From: Gammaproteobacteria bacterium
GTDB taxonomy: Bacteria > Pseudomonadota > Gammaproteobacteria > HK1
DNA length: 62,241 nucleotides
Assembly: GCA_021773635.1 (NCBI GenBank)
Contig: JAJFJV010000003.1
Coordinates: 1 to 62,241 of the forward strand
Direction: 5' to 3'
Shown here: one piece after another, positions 16,383-25,148 of the stretch
Layout: every line of letters begins with the position of its first letter
How positions within the stretch are numbered: the first letter of the stretch is position 1
Notes under the pieces: generated by a model
Databases searched by the model: none
Seen by the model: only the letters and a program-made list of their open reading frames with translations
Told to the model about the DNA's origin: nothing
Position numbers and translations under genes: made by a program

Positions 16383-16571
16383 TGCGTCTCCCTCGGAATC
16401 AGTTGGACTCCTGTTTCACAATATTCAAGAAATTCGCCAAGCATTTTTCCGCCTCAGGCCAAGACCAAAAAATGCCATCGACCAACGGGATAACAGGCCT
16501 AATACAAAGCACTGCCGCCGTACCACCAGGAACATATCCGGAACGGCTTGAAGCATCATACCTGATGCGCC

Positions 16572-17432
16572 TTAATGAGACATAAAGACCGGGATCGGCA
16601 TGTGCCTTAACATGTGCCGGGTCGCACCTCCCAATATGATCTCACGCAACCGGGAATGCCCGTAAGCGCCCATCACCACGAGGTCCGCAAAATCGTCTAC
16701 CGCCCGCCCGAGCAACAGGTCGCCAACCTCCAGATCGCTGGCAACGATATGGCGCGCCTCCGCCTGCACGCCATGGCGTACCAGATGCCGGCAAATATCA
16801 GCACACGGAATATGCCCCTCTCCGGCCTCGCCGGGGGGTGAATTGATTGCCACCACATCCACCTGGCGGGCACGCTGGAGCAGTGGCAAGGCATCATTTA
16901 CCGCTCGGGCCGATTCACGGTTTGCCTTCCAGGCAACCATAATCCGTTTTCCGATCTCTGCCTTGATGCCATGCTGTGGAATCACCAGTACCGGGCGCCC
17001 CGCTTCCAGCAGCAATTTTTCAACCAGACCCGTACTGCTGGCCAAGGAACCCCGATCACCCTCCTGACCGGCCACCACCAGATCCACATAGTGGGCCTGT
17101 TGCCAGAATTCCGGTGCCCGGCGTCCGATGACACAGCGCCACTCCGCCCGTATACCAGCGGCCCCGGTCAGTTCATGGAAGAGGTGCTCCATAGCCGCGG
17201 TCCGTATGCGCGCCTCCGCTTCCCAGCTTGCAACTATCCGCTCCAACCCCACGGTAACAGCCGGTTCCGGTGCAAGGCTCGCGTATAAACCAACGAGATG
17301 GGCATCCATAGTAATGGCCAGTTCCACGGCCCGCTGCAGTCGTGCCTTGCAGCCCTTATCGTGATCCAGAAGCACGAGGATATCCTTGTATCCCGGGCTA
17401 CCATCCTTCTGCCTAGTCGTCTGCTCGCCCAT
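16572..17432 (-). CDS. universal stress protein with tandem UspA domains
   Basis: The 286-residue protein contains two Usp folds (about 8-140 and 145-285). The second carries the ATP-binding type motif GAYGHSRLREIILGGATRH near the C-terminus; the first has VVAGQEGDRGSLASSTGLVEKLL. I prefer the ATG at 17432 because GGAG lies 6 bases upstream; the ATG at 17444 would add four residues. Tandem UspA proteins are induced under stress, hypoxia or NO exposure in several bacteria. It precedes the metallo-beta-lactamase/cNMP gene on the same strand. Confidence 0.9.
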   Translation of the reverse strand: MGEQTTRQKDGSPGYKDILVLLDHDKGCKARLQRAVELAITMDAHLVGLYASLAPEPAVTVGLERIVASWEAEARIRTAAMEHLFHELTGAAGIRAEWRCVIGRRAPEFWQQAHYVDLVVAGQEGDRGSLASSTGLVEKLLLEAGRPVLVIPQHGIKAEIGKRIMVAWKANRESARAVNDALPLLQRARQVDVVAINSPPGEAGEGHIPCADICRHLVRHGVQAEARHIVASDLEVGDLLLGRAVDDFADLVVMGAYGHSRLREIILGGATRHMLRHMPIPVFMSH

Positions 17433-17557
17433 GTTATTCTCCATTCGAAGAATTCGGTTGCGGACACCCCAACTCCCGGCCTGCGGGGCTTCATAGCTCG
17501 CTACAGAACTCCCTATCCGCCCGCACCGCTGGCGGGTGCAACAAAGAATCCTTTTCT

Positions 17558-18145
17558 ATGGAAGATAGCAGGAATAATTCCCGTCACAGGAACAAGACCC
17601 CGTTCTCTGGTTGCCGATTTCTGCTTTCCAACACCGAAGCCGGTGCCTTTCCACTCACCCGCGAAGCGCTGTCCTCCCTGAACGCTCATGGCGTAACCTC
17701 GCGTCTCGACGACATCAGCTGCGAAATGATCGGGCCGCCCGCAAATCTTTTTTCGGCCTTGCATGAAGTGCTGGCCACCGCCCTCAACACGCATCCGGAA
17801 GCCCTGTGTACCATGAGTTTTTCCCGAGGTTGCCCGGGGGAAAGAGATGGCATGGGTGTAATGCCGATAACCAACCCTCCATCGCGCCTCGTGGGGTCCA
17901 GTCTCGACTGTGAAGTTTCCCTTTACCCCTTGGGTGTGACAGACCACATGGCACGCATTCACCGCGCCATAGAGCATTGCAAGGCGGCCGGCGTGTATCG
18001 CCACAGCGTCCATTTTGCCAGCCGGCTCACCGGTCCGGCAGAGCGAATACTGGCAACGCTGGAGGAAATTTTCACTGATGCCGGAGAAGATGCCGGTCAT
18101 GTAGTCATGGTTGCCGTCTGCCGAGCTCGCAAAGACCAAACCTGA
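17558..18145 (+). CDS. YkoF-like thiamine/HMP-binding protein
   Basis: The 195-residue protein contains two similar halves (about 18-98 and 117-190), each beginning with a CRF or CEV strand, as in the tandem-domain YkoF fold. The block MSFSRGCPGE (86-95) matches the YkoF family signature FSxGCPGD. Bacillus YkoF binds thiamine and hydroxymethylpyrimidine and is encoded with the ykoEDC transporter; no transporter genes are present here. No TPP riboswitch is visible upstream. The gene is divergent from uspA and lies 93 bases before a BCP peroxiredoxin. The substrate is therefore uncertain. Confidence 0.75.
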   Translation: MEDSRNNSRHRNKTPFSGCRFLLSNTEAGAFPLTREALSSLNAHGVTSRLDDISCEMIGPPANLFSALHEVLATALNTHPEALCTMSFSRGCPGERDGMGVMPITNPPSRLVGSSLDCEVSLYPLGVTDHMARIHRAIEHCKAAGVYRHSVHFASRLTGPAERILATLEEIFTDAGEDAGHVVMVAVCRARKDQT

Positions 18146-18238
18146 GCTTGAAAACTGACATGAAAGATGGCCAAATTTTTTAGCACTCACAAATTGAATT
18201 CTGGCTCAGTACCCGTTGGACAAACTTCCGGAGATCCC

Positions 18239-18724
18239 ATGAGCAAAGCAAAACTTGGCAAAAAACTATCCGACTTCACCCTCCCCGCTACCGGCGGTGA
18301 AACATTCAGGCTTTCAGAGCAGCGCGGGAAAAAACTGGTGTTGTATTTCTATCCCAAGGACAGCACACCGGGCTGCACCCGGGAAGGACAGGATTTTCGT
18401 GATGCGGCGGAAGATTTTGCCGCTGCCGGGGCACTGATTTTCGGAATTTCCCGGGACAGCATGCGCCGCCACGAAAACTTCAAGGCCAAACAGGAATTCA
18501 ACTTTGAATTACTCTCGGACGAGGATGAGGTGGCCTGTCGCCTGTTTGACGTCATCAAGCTGAAAAAACTCTATGGCCGGGAATACATGGGCATCGAGCG
18601 CAGCACCTTTCTCGTTGATGCAGCCGGTGTGCTGTGCCACGAATGGCGCAAGGTCAAGATCGCCGGCCACGTAGCCGAGGTGCTGGAAGCCTGCCGGGAA
18701 ATCGAGGAAGTGAACGCGAGCTAG
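18239..18724 (+). CDS. bcp: BCP/PrxQ-type peroxiredoxin
   Basis: The 161-residue thiol peroxidase reduces hydrogen and alkyl peroxides. The catalytic motif STPGCTREGQ places the peroxidatic Cys at C46. The resolving Cys usually found five residues later is Q51, so the enzyme is either 1-Cys type or resolves with C100, C133 or C152. I chose the ATG at 18239 (CCGGAG 8 bases upstream), since the longer frame adds a non-conserved 24 residues. It converges with the FimV-like gene. Confidence 0.93.
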   Translation: MSKAKLGKKLSDFTLPATGGETFRLSEQRGKKLVLYFYPKDSTPGCTREGQDFRDAAEDFAAAGALIFGISRDSMRRHENFKAKQEFNFELLSDEDEVACRLFDVIKLKKLYGREYMGIERSTFLVDAAGVLCHEWRKVKIAGHVAEVLEACREIEEVNAS

Positions 18725-18746
18725 GAGTCCGCTGGACTGCGCACCG

Positions 18747-19913
18747 CTATTTCTTGCCGTTTTCTGGTGTGAGATGCAAAACCTGGGTTTTTTGAAGTTC
18801 TCCGTTCTCCTCCACTGCCCGTTCAACTGAAGCGGCTGTATCTGCGCGAGCCCCGGCAGCAGTAGCATCCTCAGAGGAAGCGCTGAATAAAGGATGGCCG
18901 GGCAACATTTCATGGCCGACACTCTGAACCCGGCGCAGGGTGTCCGAGAGTGGACCATCCATCATGGTTGCCAGGATTTCCGACTCAGCCGCCGAGGCCT
19001 CCATATCGCCCTGCACCGATTGCAGGTGCAACAGGCGCAAACGAAACTCGGGATTCTCCGGATAGGCCTCGATTAACTCCAGTAAACGCTTCCCCGCACC
19101 CTCATAGTCTTCATATGCCAGCAGGGTATCGATCTCCCGAAGTTCCTGGGCCACATCTACAACCGGAGAACTGCGGGTAACTTTGACGGATACTTCAGCC
19201 TCTGGCTCAGGAGCTTCCTCCGGGATACCGGCAGGCTCCGCTGAAACCACCTTTTCCGGAACCGGGCTGACAGGCTGCTCGGCCTCACCGTGGCGCCGTT
19301 CTATTCTGCTGTGACGCCGATCCACCTCGCCACGGAGTGCGGCCGCTATGAGTCGTCGCTCGGCAAGGCGTGAACGAAAATAAAGCCCCAGGCTCAGTAT
19401 CAGGGCAATGACCAAGAGCGTGGCAATGTGAGTGACATACTGCTCCGGGGTCGTTCCGCCTGAGGCGCCATTGCGGTTTGGAGCTTGTCGAAGCCGGCTT
19501 CGCCCGCCATTCTCCCTTTCGAGACTTGACTTCAGCGCCTGTATCACTACCTCCTGTTTGGCGGCAAGATCCTTTAGTTCCGCCATATAGGCCTCGCGAT
19601 CGGCAATCTGTCGGCTCAATGCCTCGCCTTCGACGGCGAGTTGACGCCCCCCCTCACGACCGAGGTCACGACGACGTTCAAGATCCAGCACACCTAAAAC
19701 AAAGGGCGGATAAATATCCCCACCTTTGCTTGCGAGCGCGCGAGCATGGGAAAATCCGGGGGTGATTACCTGCTCCAGACGCAAGCCCCCGGTCTTGAGA
19801 TCCGTATAACCGCCTCCCTGGGCCCAGGCAGACGCTGCCAGAATGGTTCCCGCAACCAAAAAAAATGCCGGCATCCGGAGACCGGAAGGAAAGCGGAAAA
19901 TGTGCATGACCAT
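18747..19913 (-). CDS. FimV-like single-pass protein with coiled coil and C-terminal TPR-like domain
   Basis: The 388-residue protein has a signal or first helix (about 10-31), a periplasmic region with a coiled coil (about 85-135), one transmembrane helix (about 162-180), a Pro/Glu-rich cytoplasmic linker (205-260) and a C-terminal helical domain (about 260-350, DTLLAYEDYEGAGKRLLEL...YPENPEFRLRLL) like the FimV C-terminal/TPR region. FimV-type proteins organise cell-pole structures such as type IV pili. The fold is visible but the family name is tentative. The start ATG at 19913 lacks a clear ribosome binding site; another ATG is two codons downstream. Confidence 0.7.
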   Translation of the reverse strand: MVMHIFRFPSGLRMPAFFLVAGTILAASAWAQGGGYTDLKTGGLRLEQVITPGFSHARALASKGGDIYPPFVLGVLDLERRRDLGREGGRQLAVEGEALSRQIADREAYMAELKDLAAKQEVVIQALKSSLERENGGRSRLRQAPNRNGASGGTTPEQYVTHIATLLVIALILSLGLYFRSRLAERRLIAAALRGEVDRRHSRIERRHGEAEQPVSPVPEKVVSAEPAGIPEEAPEPEAEVSVKVTRSSPVVDVAQELREIDTLLAYEDYEGAGKRLLELIEAYPENPEFRLRLLHLQSVQGDMEASAAESEILATMMDGPLSDTLRRVQSVGHEMLPGHPLFSASSEDATAAGARADTAASVERAVEENGELQKTQVLHLTPENGKK

Positions 19914-19977
19914 AATTTGGATAATCGCCCGAGATTCAGTTGCCCACACGCCATATAGCGGCATTCGCCAGCCGCCC

Positions 19978-20007
19978 TTGAATCGAATATGATTGGCCGC
20001 GTTTAAT
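19978..20007 (+). promoter_or_regulatory. candidate promoter of the Nfn-like/rquA operon
   Basis: TTGAAT (19978-19983) and TTTAAT (20002-20007) are separated by 18 bases, 4 of 6 and 5 of 6 consensus positions. Transcription would start near 20014, giving a leader of about 40 nt before the ATG at 20057. It lies in the divergent gap between the FimV-like gene and the flavoprotein gene. Confidence 0.45.
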
Positions 20008-20056
20008 TCCCCTCAGATTCCCGAAAACTCTAGCCAAAGAAAGGGTTTAGGCCAAT

Positions 20057-23000
20057 ATGAATACTCCAGCACGCGATAACTTGCAACTTGGGATTCCCGG
20101 CTTTAACTATGTGGATCTATACTTTCCGGAACGACTCGACGACTTACTGCGACACTTCGACGAAAGCCTGAAGGCAGCCGATGATGGGCTTTTTGAGCGT
20201 TACAGCCGCTATCGGGCAAAGTCCGTGGAAATGGAGGCCCCCGAGGTTTCGAATCTGCTGGTGGAGGTAGCGCCCCATCTGGGGAACTTCCTCGCGAAAC
20301 TCTTTGCGGTTGAGCAGGCGCAGGAAAACAGCCGGCTGACGACTGCACGGGAACTGGAATCCCAGGCAGACTTTCGCCGCGGGATCGTTGCTGGCACAGC
20401 CAAACGTTTCAAGAAAGCGGGCGACTTGGCGGAGTGGAACTTCGCGCAGATCGAAGCAGACATGTGCCTGCTGCTGCAGGCCGGCTTTCCCGATCTCGAC
20501 CCGGAAGGAGATCGGGAGGATGCCACCATGGTGGCTGGCTCACGCCTGCTGGCACTGGCCAAGCACTATGAGCGGGTTGCCAAGGGCAAAGCCGGTGAAT
20601 ACGGGCAGGGCGACCCTGACGAGCATTGCACCGCGATTCGGACCGCCCTGGCAGCAGATAGCGAAGCAGCTGACAATTTTGCCCCCGCCCTCGCTGCCGA
20701 AGCGCCGGGAGACTTTGTAGAAGGCCTGATGGAAGTCCTGATGCGCTGGACCCATGCGGTCAGCCAGGATCCCGACTTTGGAAAAATAGCCAGGGGCTGG
20801 GCAGCCTTCAAGAGCCCGGGCCGCAATAATTTTTCCACCTTGGTAGAGCTGGAAAAAGATGAAAGCAAAGGCTATCCCGTACTCACCGGGCCCATAGCAC
20901 GCAATCGCGCCCGTGATGGCTTTGCCCTCACCGATTGGCGCTACGATGCGCGCGCCATTCACTATGAAGTGGATCGCTGCATCTATTGCCACGAACGCGA
21001 TACCGACTCCTGCAACAAAGGCATCCGCAACAAGGATGGCAGCCCGCGCAGCAATCCGCTGAAGGTGGCCACCACCGGCTGTCCGCTGGGGGAACGGATC
21101 TCCGAGGCAAATCTCCTCAAGCGCCACGGTGACAATATCGGGGCACTGGCGATGATCATCATCGACAATCCCATGGTACCGGGCACCGGACACCGCATCT
21201 GCAACGATTGCATGAAGGCCTGCATCTACCAAAAGGTAGAGGCGGTTAACATTCCGCAGATCGAAACCAACGTCCTCACCGACGTGCTGTTCATGTCCTG
21301 GGGTTTTGAGATCTACAGTCTGCTGACACGCTGGAACCCCCTTAATATCGAACGCCCCGTGGCCTTGCCCTACAACGGCAAGAACGTCCTCGTAGTGGGC
21401 CTGGGGCCAGCCGGTTATACCCTCAGTCACTACCTGCTCAATGAAGGTTTTTCGGTCACCGGGATCGATGGCCTCAAGATCGAACCCTTGCCGGAAAGCC
21501 TGACCGGCACACCCGGTGAGCCCCCACCACCACTGCGAGATTTCAGTACCATCTATGATGAACTGGACGAACGCATCATGGCGGGCTTTGGTGGCGTTGC
21601 CGAATATGGCATTACCGTGCGCTGGGACAAGAACTTCCTCAAGGTCATCTACCTGACCCTCGCCCGCCGTAATGCCTTCCGTGCCTATGGCGGTGTGCGC
21701 TTCGGCGGCACGCTCAGTATCGAGGACGCCTGGGCACTCGGTTTCGATCACATTGCCATCGCCTCCGGTGCCGGTGAACCCACGGTCATTCCCATCAAGA
21801 ACAACCTCATTCGCGGCATCCGCAAGGCCTCCGATTTTCTCATGGGTCTGCAACTCACCGGAGCTGCCAAGCGCAGCTCCCTGGCCAATCTCCAGGTACG
21901 CCTGCCGGCGGGCGTGGTAGGTGGTGGCCTCACCGCCATCGATACCACCACGGAACTGATGGCCTATTACCCGGTACAGGTGGAAAAGATTCTCCATCGC
22001 CATGAAATCCTGCTGGCCCGCTATGGCGAGGAAACCATACGCGAGCGCATGGATGAAGAAGATGGTGCCGTTCTCGACGAGTTTCTCGAGCACGGCCGCG
22101 CGATCCGTGCGGAGCGCGAACTTGCCACCAGCGAAGGGCGCGACCCCGACTTTGCCCCCCTGGTAAACAGTTGGGGGGGTATCACCCTGTTTTATCGCCG
22201 GCCGCTGGAGGATGCCCCCTCCTACCGCCAGAATCATGAGGAAATCCAGAAGGCCCTGGAGGAACAGATCTCCATCGCCCCCTACATGAATCCGGTAGAG
22301 GCTCAGCCCGATAAATATGGCTATCTGTCCACAGTCAATTTTGAACGTACCGAATACCGTGATGACAAGCTGGTGGGCTCGGGAGTACACGTAGATGTGC
22401 CACTACGCGCCCTCTTCGTCGCCGCTGGCACCTCGCCAAATATCATCTACCAGCGGGAAAACCCCGGCACCTTCGAGCAGGACGGCAAGTTCTACCGTAG
22501 CCACGATATCGACAGTACGAAAGACGGCTTCCGTCTGGTGCCGGCGGAACGCACCGGGCCACCCAAGTTCACCTCCCCGGCCCCCTTTACCTCCTATCAG
22601 CAGGCAGGCCGGTACATCTCCTACTTTGGGGACAATCATCCGGTCTACGTGGGTAATGTGGTCAAGGCCATGGCCAGCGCCAAGCACGGTTATCCGCATA
22701 TCGTGAGCCTGTTTGCGGCGGAGATTGAAGGCCTGAAGGCAGCGGATCAGGCCACGCGCAATACCACCCTGGCCGATTTTCAGGCCCGGCTTGATGACTT
22801 GCTCATCGCCACCGTGGTGGAGGTTAATCGCCTCAGCCCCACTATCGTCGAGGTAGTAATTCACGCCCCGCAGCAAGCTGAAAAATTCCAGCCCGGCCAA
22901 TTCTTCCGCACCCAAAGCATGGAGAGCCTGGCCACCACGGTGGAAGGTACCCGTCTCGCCAGCGAAGGCATGGCACTGACCGGTGCCTGGGTGGACCGCG

Positions 23001-23788
23001 AAAAAGGACTGGTTTCAGTGATCGTGCTGGAGATGGGTAGCTCCTCACGCCTGTGTGCCACCTGGCAGCCGGGCGAACGCATCATCCTCATGGGCCCCAC
23101 CGGCATGCCCACGGAGATCCCTCGCGACAAAACCATACTGCTGGCCGGTGGCGGGCTCGGTAACGCGGTTCTGTTTTCCATTGGCAAAGCCATGCGCGAT
23201 GCCGGCAACCGGGTCGTCTACTTCGCCGGCTATCGGCTCGCTCAGGACACCTTCAAGATGAAGGAAGTTGAAGAGGCATCGGATGTGGTGGTGTGGGCGG
23301 TGGACCCGCTGCCAGGTAATGAAGCGATCATTCCGCGCCGCCCCCAGGATCGTACCTTCGTGGGTAATATCATCCAGGCCATGGTGCATTATGCCGAGGG
23401 CAAGCTGGGGACCGCCGAGATTCCACTGGATGAGGTGGACCACCTCATCGCCATCGGCTCCCATCGCATGATGGGAGCGGTGAAGGCGGAGCGTAGCGGT
23501 CTGCTGAAACCCTACCTCAAGGCGGACGCACCCATCGCCTACGGCTCCATCAACTCCACCATGCAGTGCATGATGAAGGGCGTCTGTGCCCAGTGTATGT
23601 GCCGACACGAGGACCCGGAGACCGGCAAGGAAAGCTTCGTCTATTCCTGCTTCAACCAGGACCAGTTGCTGGACGAGGTGGACTTCAACCATCTGGATGC
23701 CCGGCTGAAACAGAATTCCGTGCCGGAAAAACTGTCGAATCTGTGGCTGACCTATCTCATGGAGCAGCAGGATATCCCGCGGATCTGA
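20057..23788 (+). CDS. NfnAB-like fused flavoprotein oxidoreductase
   Basis: The 1243-residue protein has an N-terminal helical region of unknown role (1-290), a GltD-like Fe-S segment (about 305-395) with CIYCHERDTDSC, GCPLGE and CNDCMKAC, an FAD/NAD(P)-binding domain (GLGPAG near 446; GGGLTAID near 619), and a C-terminal ferredoxin-reductase/PyrK-like domain (about 900-1200) with FQPGQFF, LLAGGGLG and a Cys cluster near 1169-1192 (CMMKGVCAQC, then a further C). GltD-like plus PyrK-like modules make up the two subunits of the bifurcating NADH-dependent ferredoxin:NADP oxidoreductase NfnAB. Here they are fused in one chain. The activity is inferred. It heads a run with the next three genes. 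Confidence 0.85.
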   Translation: MNTPARDNLQLGIPGFNYVDLYFPERLDDLLRHFDESLKAADDGLFERYSRYRAKSVEMEAPEVSNLLVEVAPHLGNFLAKLFAVEQAQENSRLTTARELESQADFRRGIVAGTAKRFKKAGDLAEWNFAQIEADMCLLLQAGFPDLDPEGDREDATMVAGSRLLALAKHYERVAKGKAGEYGQGDPDEHCTAIRTALAADSEAADNFAPALAAEAPGDFVEGLMEVLMRWTHAVSQDPDFGKIARGWAAFKSPGRNNFSTLVELEKDESKGYPVLTGPIARNRARDGFALTDWRYDARAIHYEVDRCIYCHERDTDSCNKGIRNKDGSPRSNPLKVATTGCPLGERISEANLLKRHGDNIGALAMIIIDNPMVPGTGHRICNDCMKACIYQKVEAVNIPQIETNVLTDVLFMSWGFEIYSLLTRWNPLNIERPVALPYNGKNVLVVGLGPAGYTLSHYLLNEGFSVTGIDGLKIEPLPESLTGTPGEPPPPLRDFSTIYDELDERIMAGFGGVAEYGITVRWDKNFLKVIYLTLARRNAFRAYGGVRFGGTLSIEDAWALGFDHIAIASGAGEPTVIPIKNNLIRGIRKASDFLMGLQLTGAAKRSSLANLQVRLPAGVVGGGLTAIDTTTELMAYYPVQVEKILHRHEILLARYGEETIRERMDEEDGAVLDEFLEHGRAIRAERELATSEGRDPDFAPLVNSWGGITLFYRRPLEDAPSYRQNHEEIQKALEEQISIAPYMNPVEAQPDKYGYLSTVNFERTEYRDDKLVGSGVHVDVPLRALFVAAGTSPNIIYQRENPGTFEQDGKFYRSHDIDSTKDGFRLVPAERTGPPKFTSPAPFTSYQQAGRYISYFGDNHPVYVGNVVKAMASAKHGYPHIVSLFAAEIEGLKAADQATRNTTLADFQARLDDLLIATVVEVNRLSPTIVEVVIHAPQQAEKFQPGQFFRTQSMESLATTVEGTRLASEGMALTGAWVDREKGLVSVIVLEMGSSSRLCATWQPGERIILMGPTGMPTEIPRDKTILLAGGGLGNAVLFSIGKAMRDAGNRVVYFAGYRLAQDTFKMKEVEEASDVVVWAVDPLPGNEAIIPRRPQDRTFVGNIIQAMVHYAEGKLGTAEIPLDEVDHLIAIGSHRMMGAVKAERSGLLKPYLKADAPIAYGSINSTMQCMMKGVCAQCMCRHEDPETGKESFVYSCFNQDQLLDEVDFNHLDARLKQNSVPEKLSNLWLTYLMEQQDIPRI

Positions 23789-23806
23789 CCCCGACAGGAA
23801 ACGACG

Positions 23807-24337
23807 ATGCCCCCGATAACACCACGCCAAGAGGTACCGGCCCTCAATCTCAAGCTGCTTTCCGGGCAACCGTGGCAACCGGCGGACGATGCACCGGAGC
23901 ATTTCAGTCTGCTGGTGGCCTATCGTGGTCTGCATTGTCCTATCTGCAAAACCTATCTGCAGGATCTGGAACGCCATTTAGATGGTCTCTACCAGCTGGG
24001 GGTGGATGTACTGGCATTCAGCACGGACGTCCATGAACGTGCGCAACAGGCGAAGACTGAGTGGGGGCTCGAAAATTTGCGTATTGGCTATGGCCTCGGT
24101 ATTGACCAGGCGCGTGCGTGGGGGCTCTACATCTCCAGCGGGCGGGGGGCAACCTCCGTCGGCGTGGAAGAGCCGCAACTGTTCAACGAACCCGGTGTAT
24201 TCCTGCTCCGCCGGGATCAAACACTCTACGCCGCCACACTCAGCACCATGCCCTTTGCCAGACCTCATTTCCGCGAGATCCTGGGGGCACTCGAATTCAT
24301 TATCGAGAAGGATTATCCACCACGTGGCGAGGCCTGA
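23807..24337 (+). CDS. peroxiredoxin-like thioredoxin-fold protein
   Basis: The 176-residue AhpC/TSA-superfamily protein has the redox motif RGLHCPICKTYL with C44 and C47, a CxxC arrangement instead of the usual single peroxidatic Cys of peroxiredoxins. The later part (FNEPGVFLLRRDQTLY) has the cis-Pro-type thioredoxin-fold strand. It could be a thiol-disulfide reductase or an atypical peroxidase. It starts 18 bases after the flavoprotein stop and overlaps the next gene by 14 bases, so all three are probably cotranscribed. Confidence 0.82.
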   Translation: MPPITPRQEVPALNLKLLSGQPWQPADDAPEHFSLLVAYRGLHCPICKTYLQDLERHLDGLYQLGVDVLAFSTDVHERAQQAKTEWGLENLRIGYGLGIDQARAWGLYISSGRGATSVGVEEPQLFNEPGVFLLRRDQTLYAATLSTMPFARPHFREILGALEFIIEKDYPPRGEA

Positions 24338-25148
24338 TCCGGCAACCCCTTACGCCAGGCTGGATACTGCCGACGACCAGGCATCCTCCGACCCGGTCAG
24401 ACAGGCACACGCAGCCCCGTCCCCGGTCGCCCGGCCGGCTACCACGCCTGACGCCATCCCGGACTATCTTCTGCGACACTACGGGTGGGCCTATCTATCG
24501 CCGTGGAGTCTGCGCTTCTTTGATCGCCCACTGGTCATCAATCTCGTCCTCTTCGGCCAGTACCGCGCCCTCATGGAAGAGACCCTGCGCCGTCTGGTGC
24601 GCGAGGCCCCCGGTGATGTCCTGCAACTTGCCAGCGTCTACGGTGACTTCAGTCCACGACTACAACAGGCACTGAATGGCCGGGGATTCCATCTGGTCGA
24701 TGTTCTGCCTGGCCAGATAGCACTCAGCCAAAGAAAAACCGGTCGTAACGCCGGCGTGTGTTTCAGTCGAATGGATGCCGCGTCACTGGCCTATCGCGAT
24801 AATTCGCTGGACACCATCATCCTGTTTTTCCTGCTCCACGAACTCCCCCCCGAGATGCGCACCCGGACGCTAAATGAATGCCTGCGCGTGCTCAAACCCG
24901 GCGGACGCCTGCTGATTACCGAATTCTCCCCGCCCGCCAATCGCCTTTCCCGTCTCGATCCCCGACGCCGGGGGCTAGCACTCGCAGAGCCATGGCTGGA
25001 TGACTTCCTGGACCAGCCTTTGGAACTATGCGTGGAGCGGGCCGCGGCCCACCAGGACAAAGCCCTGAGCCAACAGCATCATCGCCGCTTTGGCCTCGGG
25101 CTCTACCGGGTCAGTGACTTTTCCATCGCGAGCGCCGCTCAACCATGA
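24324..25148 (+). CDS. rquA: rhodoquinone biosynthesis enzyme RquA
   Basis: The 274-residue SAM-dependent enzyme matches RquA in its characteristic blocks: IPDYL (45-49), WAYL (55-58), the FFDR...INLVLFGQY segment (65-80), VYGDFSPRL (105-113), LVDVLPGQ, FFLLHELP (168-175) and LKPGGRLL (190-197). RquA converts ubiquinone to rhodoquinone, the low-potential quinone used by fumarate reductase in some facultative bacteria. No ATG exists in the proper place; I propose GTG at 24324, overlapping the previous gene by 14 bases. Its stop overlaps the phoX start (ATGA). A generic class I methyltransferase is the alternative. Confidence 0.8.
   Translation: MARPDPATPYARLDTADDQASSDPVRQAHAAPSPVARPATTPDAIPDYLLRHYGWAYLSPWSLRFFDRPLVINLVLFGQYRALMEETLRRLVREAPGDVLQLASVYGDFSPRLQQALNGRGFHLVDVLPGQIALSQRKTGRNAGVCFSRMDAASLAYRDNSLDTIILFFLLHELPPEMRTRTLNECLRVLKPGGRLLITEFSPPANRLSRLDPRRRGLALAEPWLDDFLDQPLELCVERAAAHQDKALSQQHHRRFGLGLYRVSDFSIASAAQP

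Noticed and set aside
17445-17557. TPP riboswitch upstream of the YkoF-like gene
   Set aside because: The conserved CTGAGA and ACC...GATCTGG elements are not present in the 113-base gap.
20540-22390. 616-codon open frame antisense to the Nfn-like flavoprotein gene
   Set aside because: It lies wholly inside a clear coding gene with recognisable cofactor motifs, has no domain features and is explained by GC-biased codon use. Similar antisense frames at 23045-23977, 5382-5981 and 43535-44233 were dropped for the same reason.
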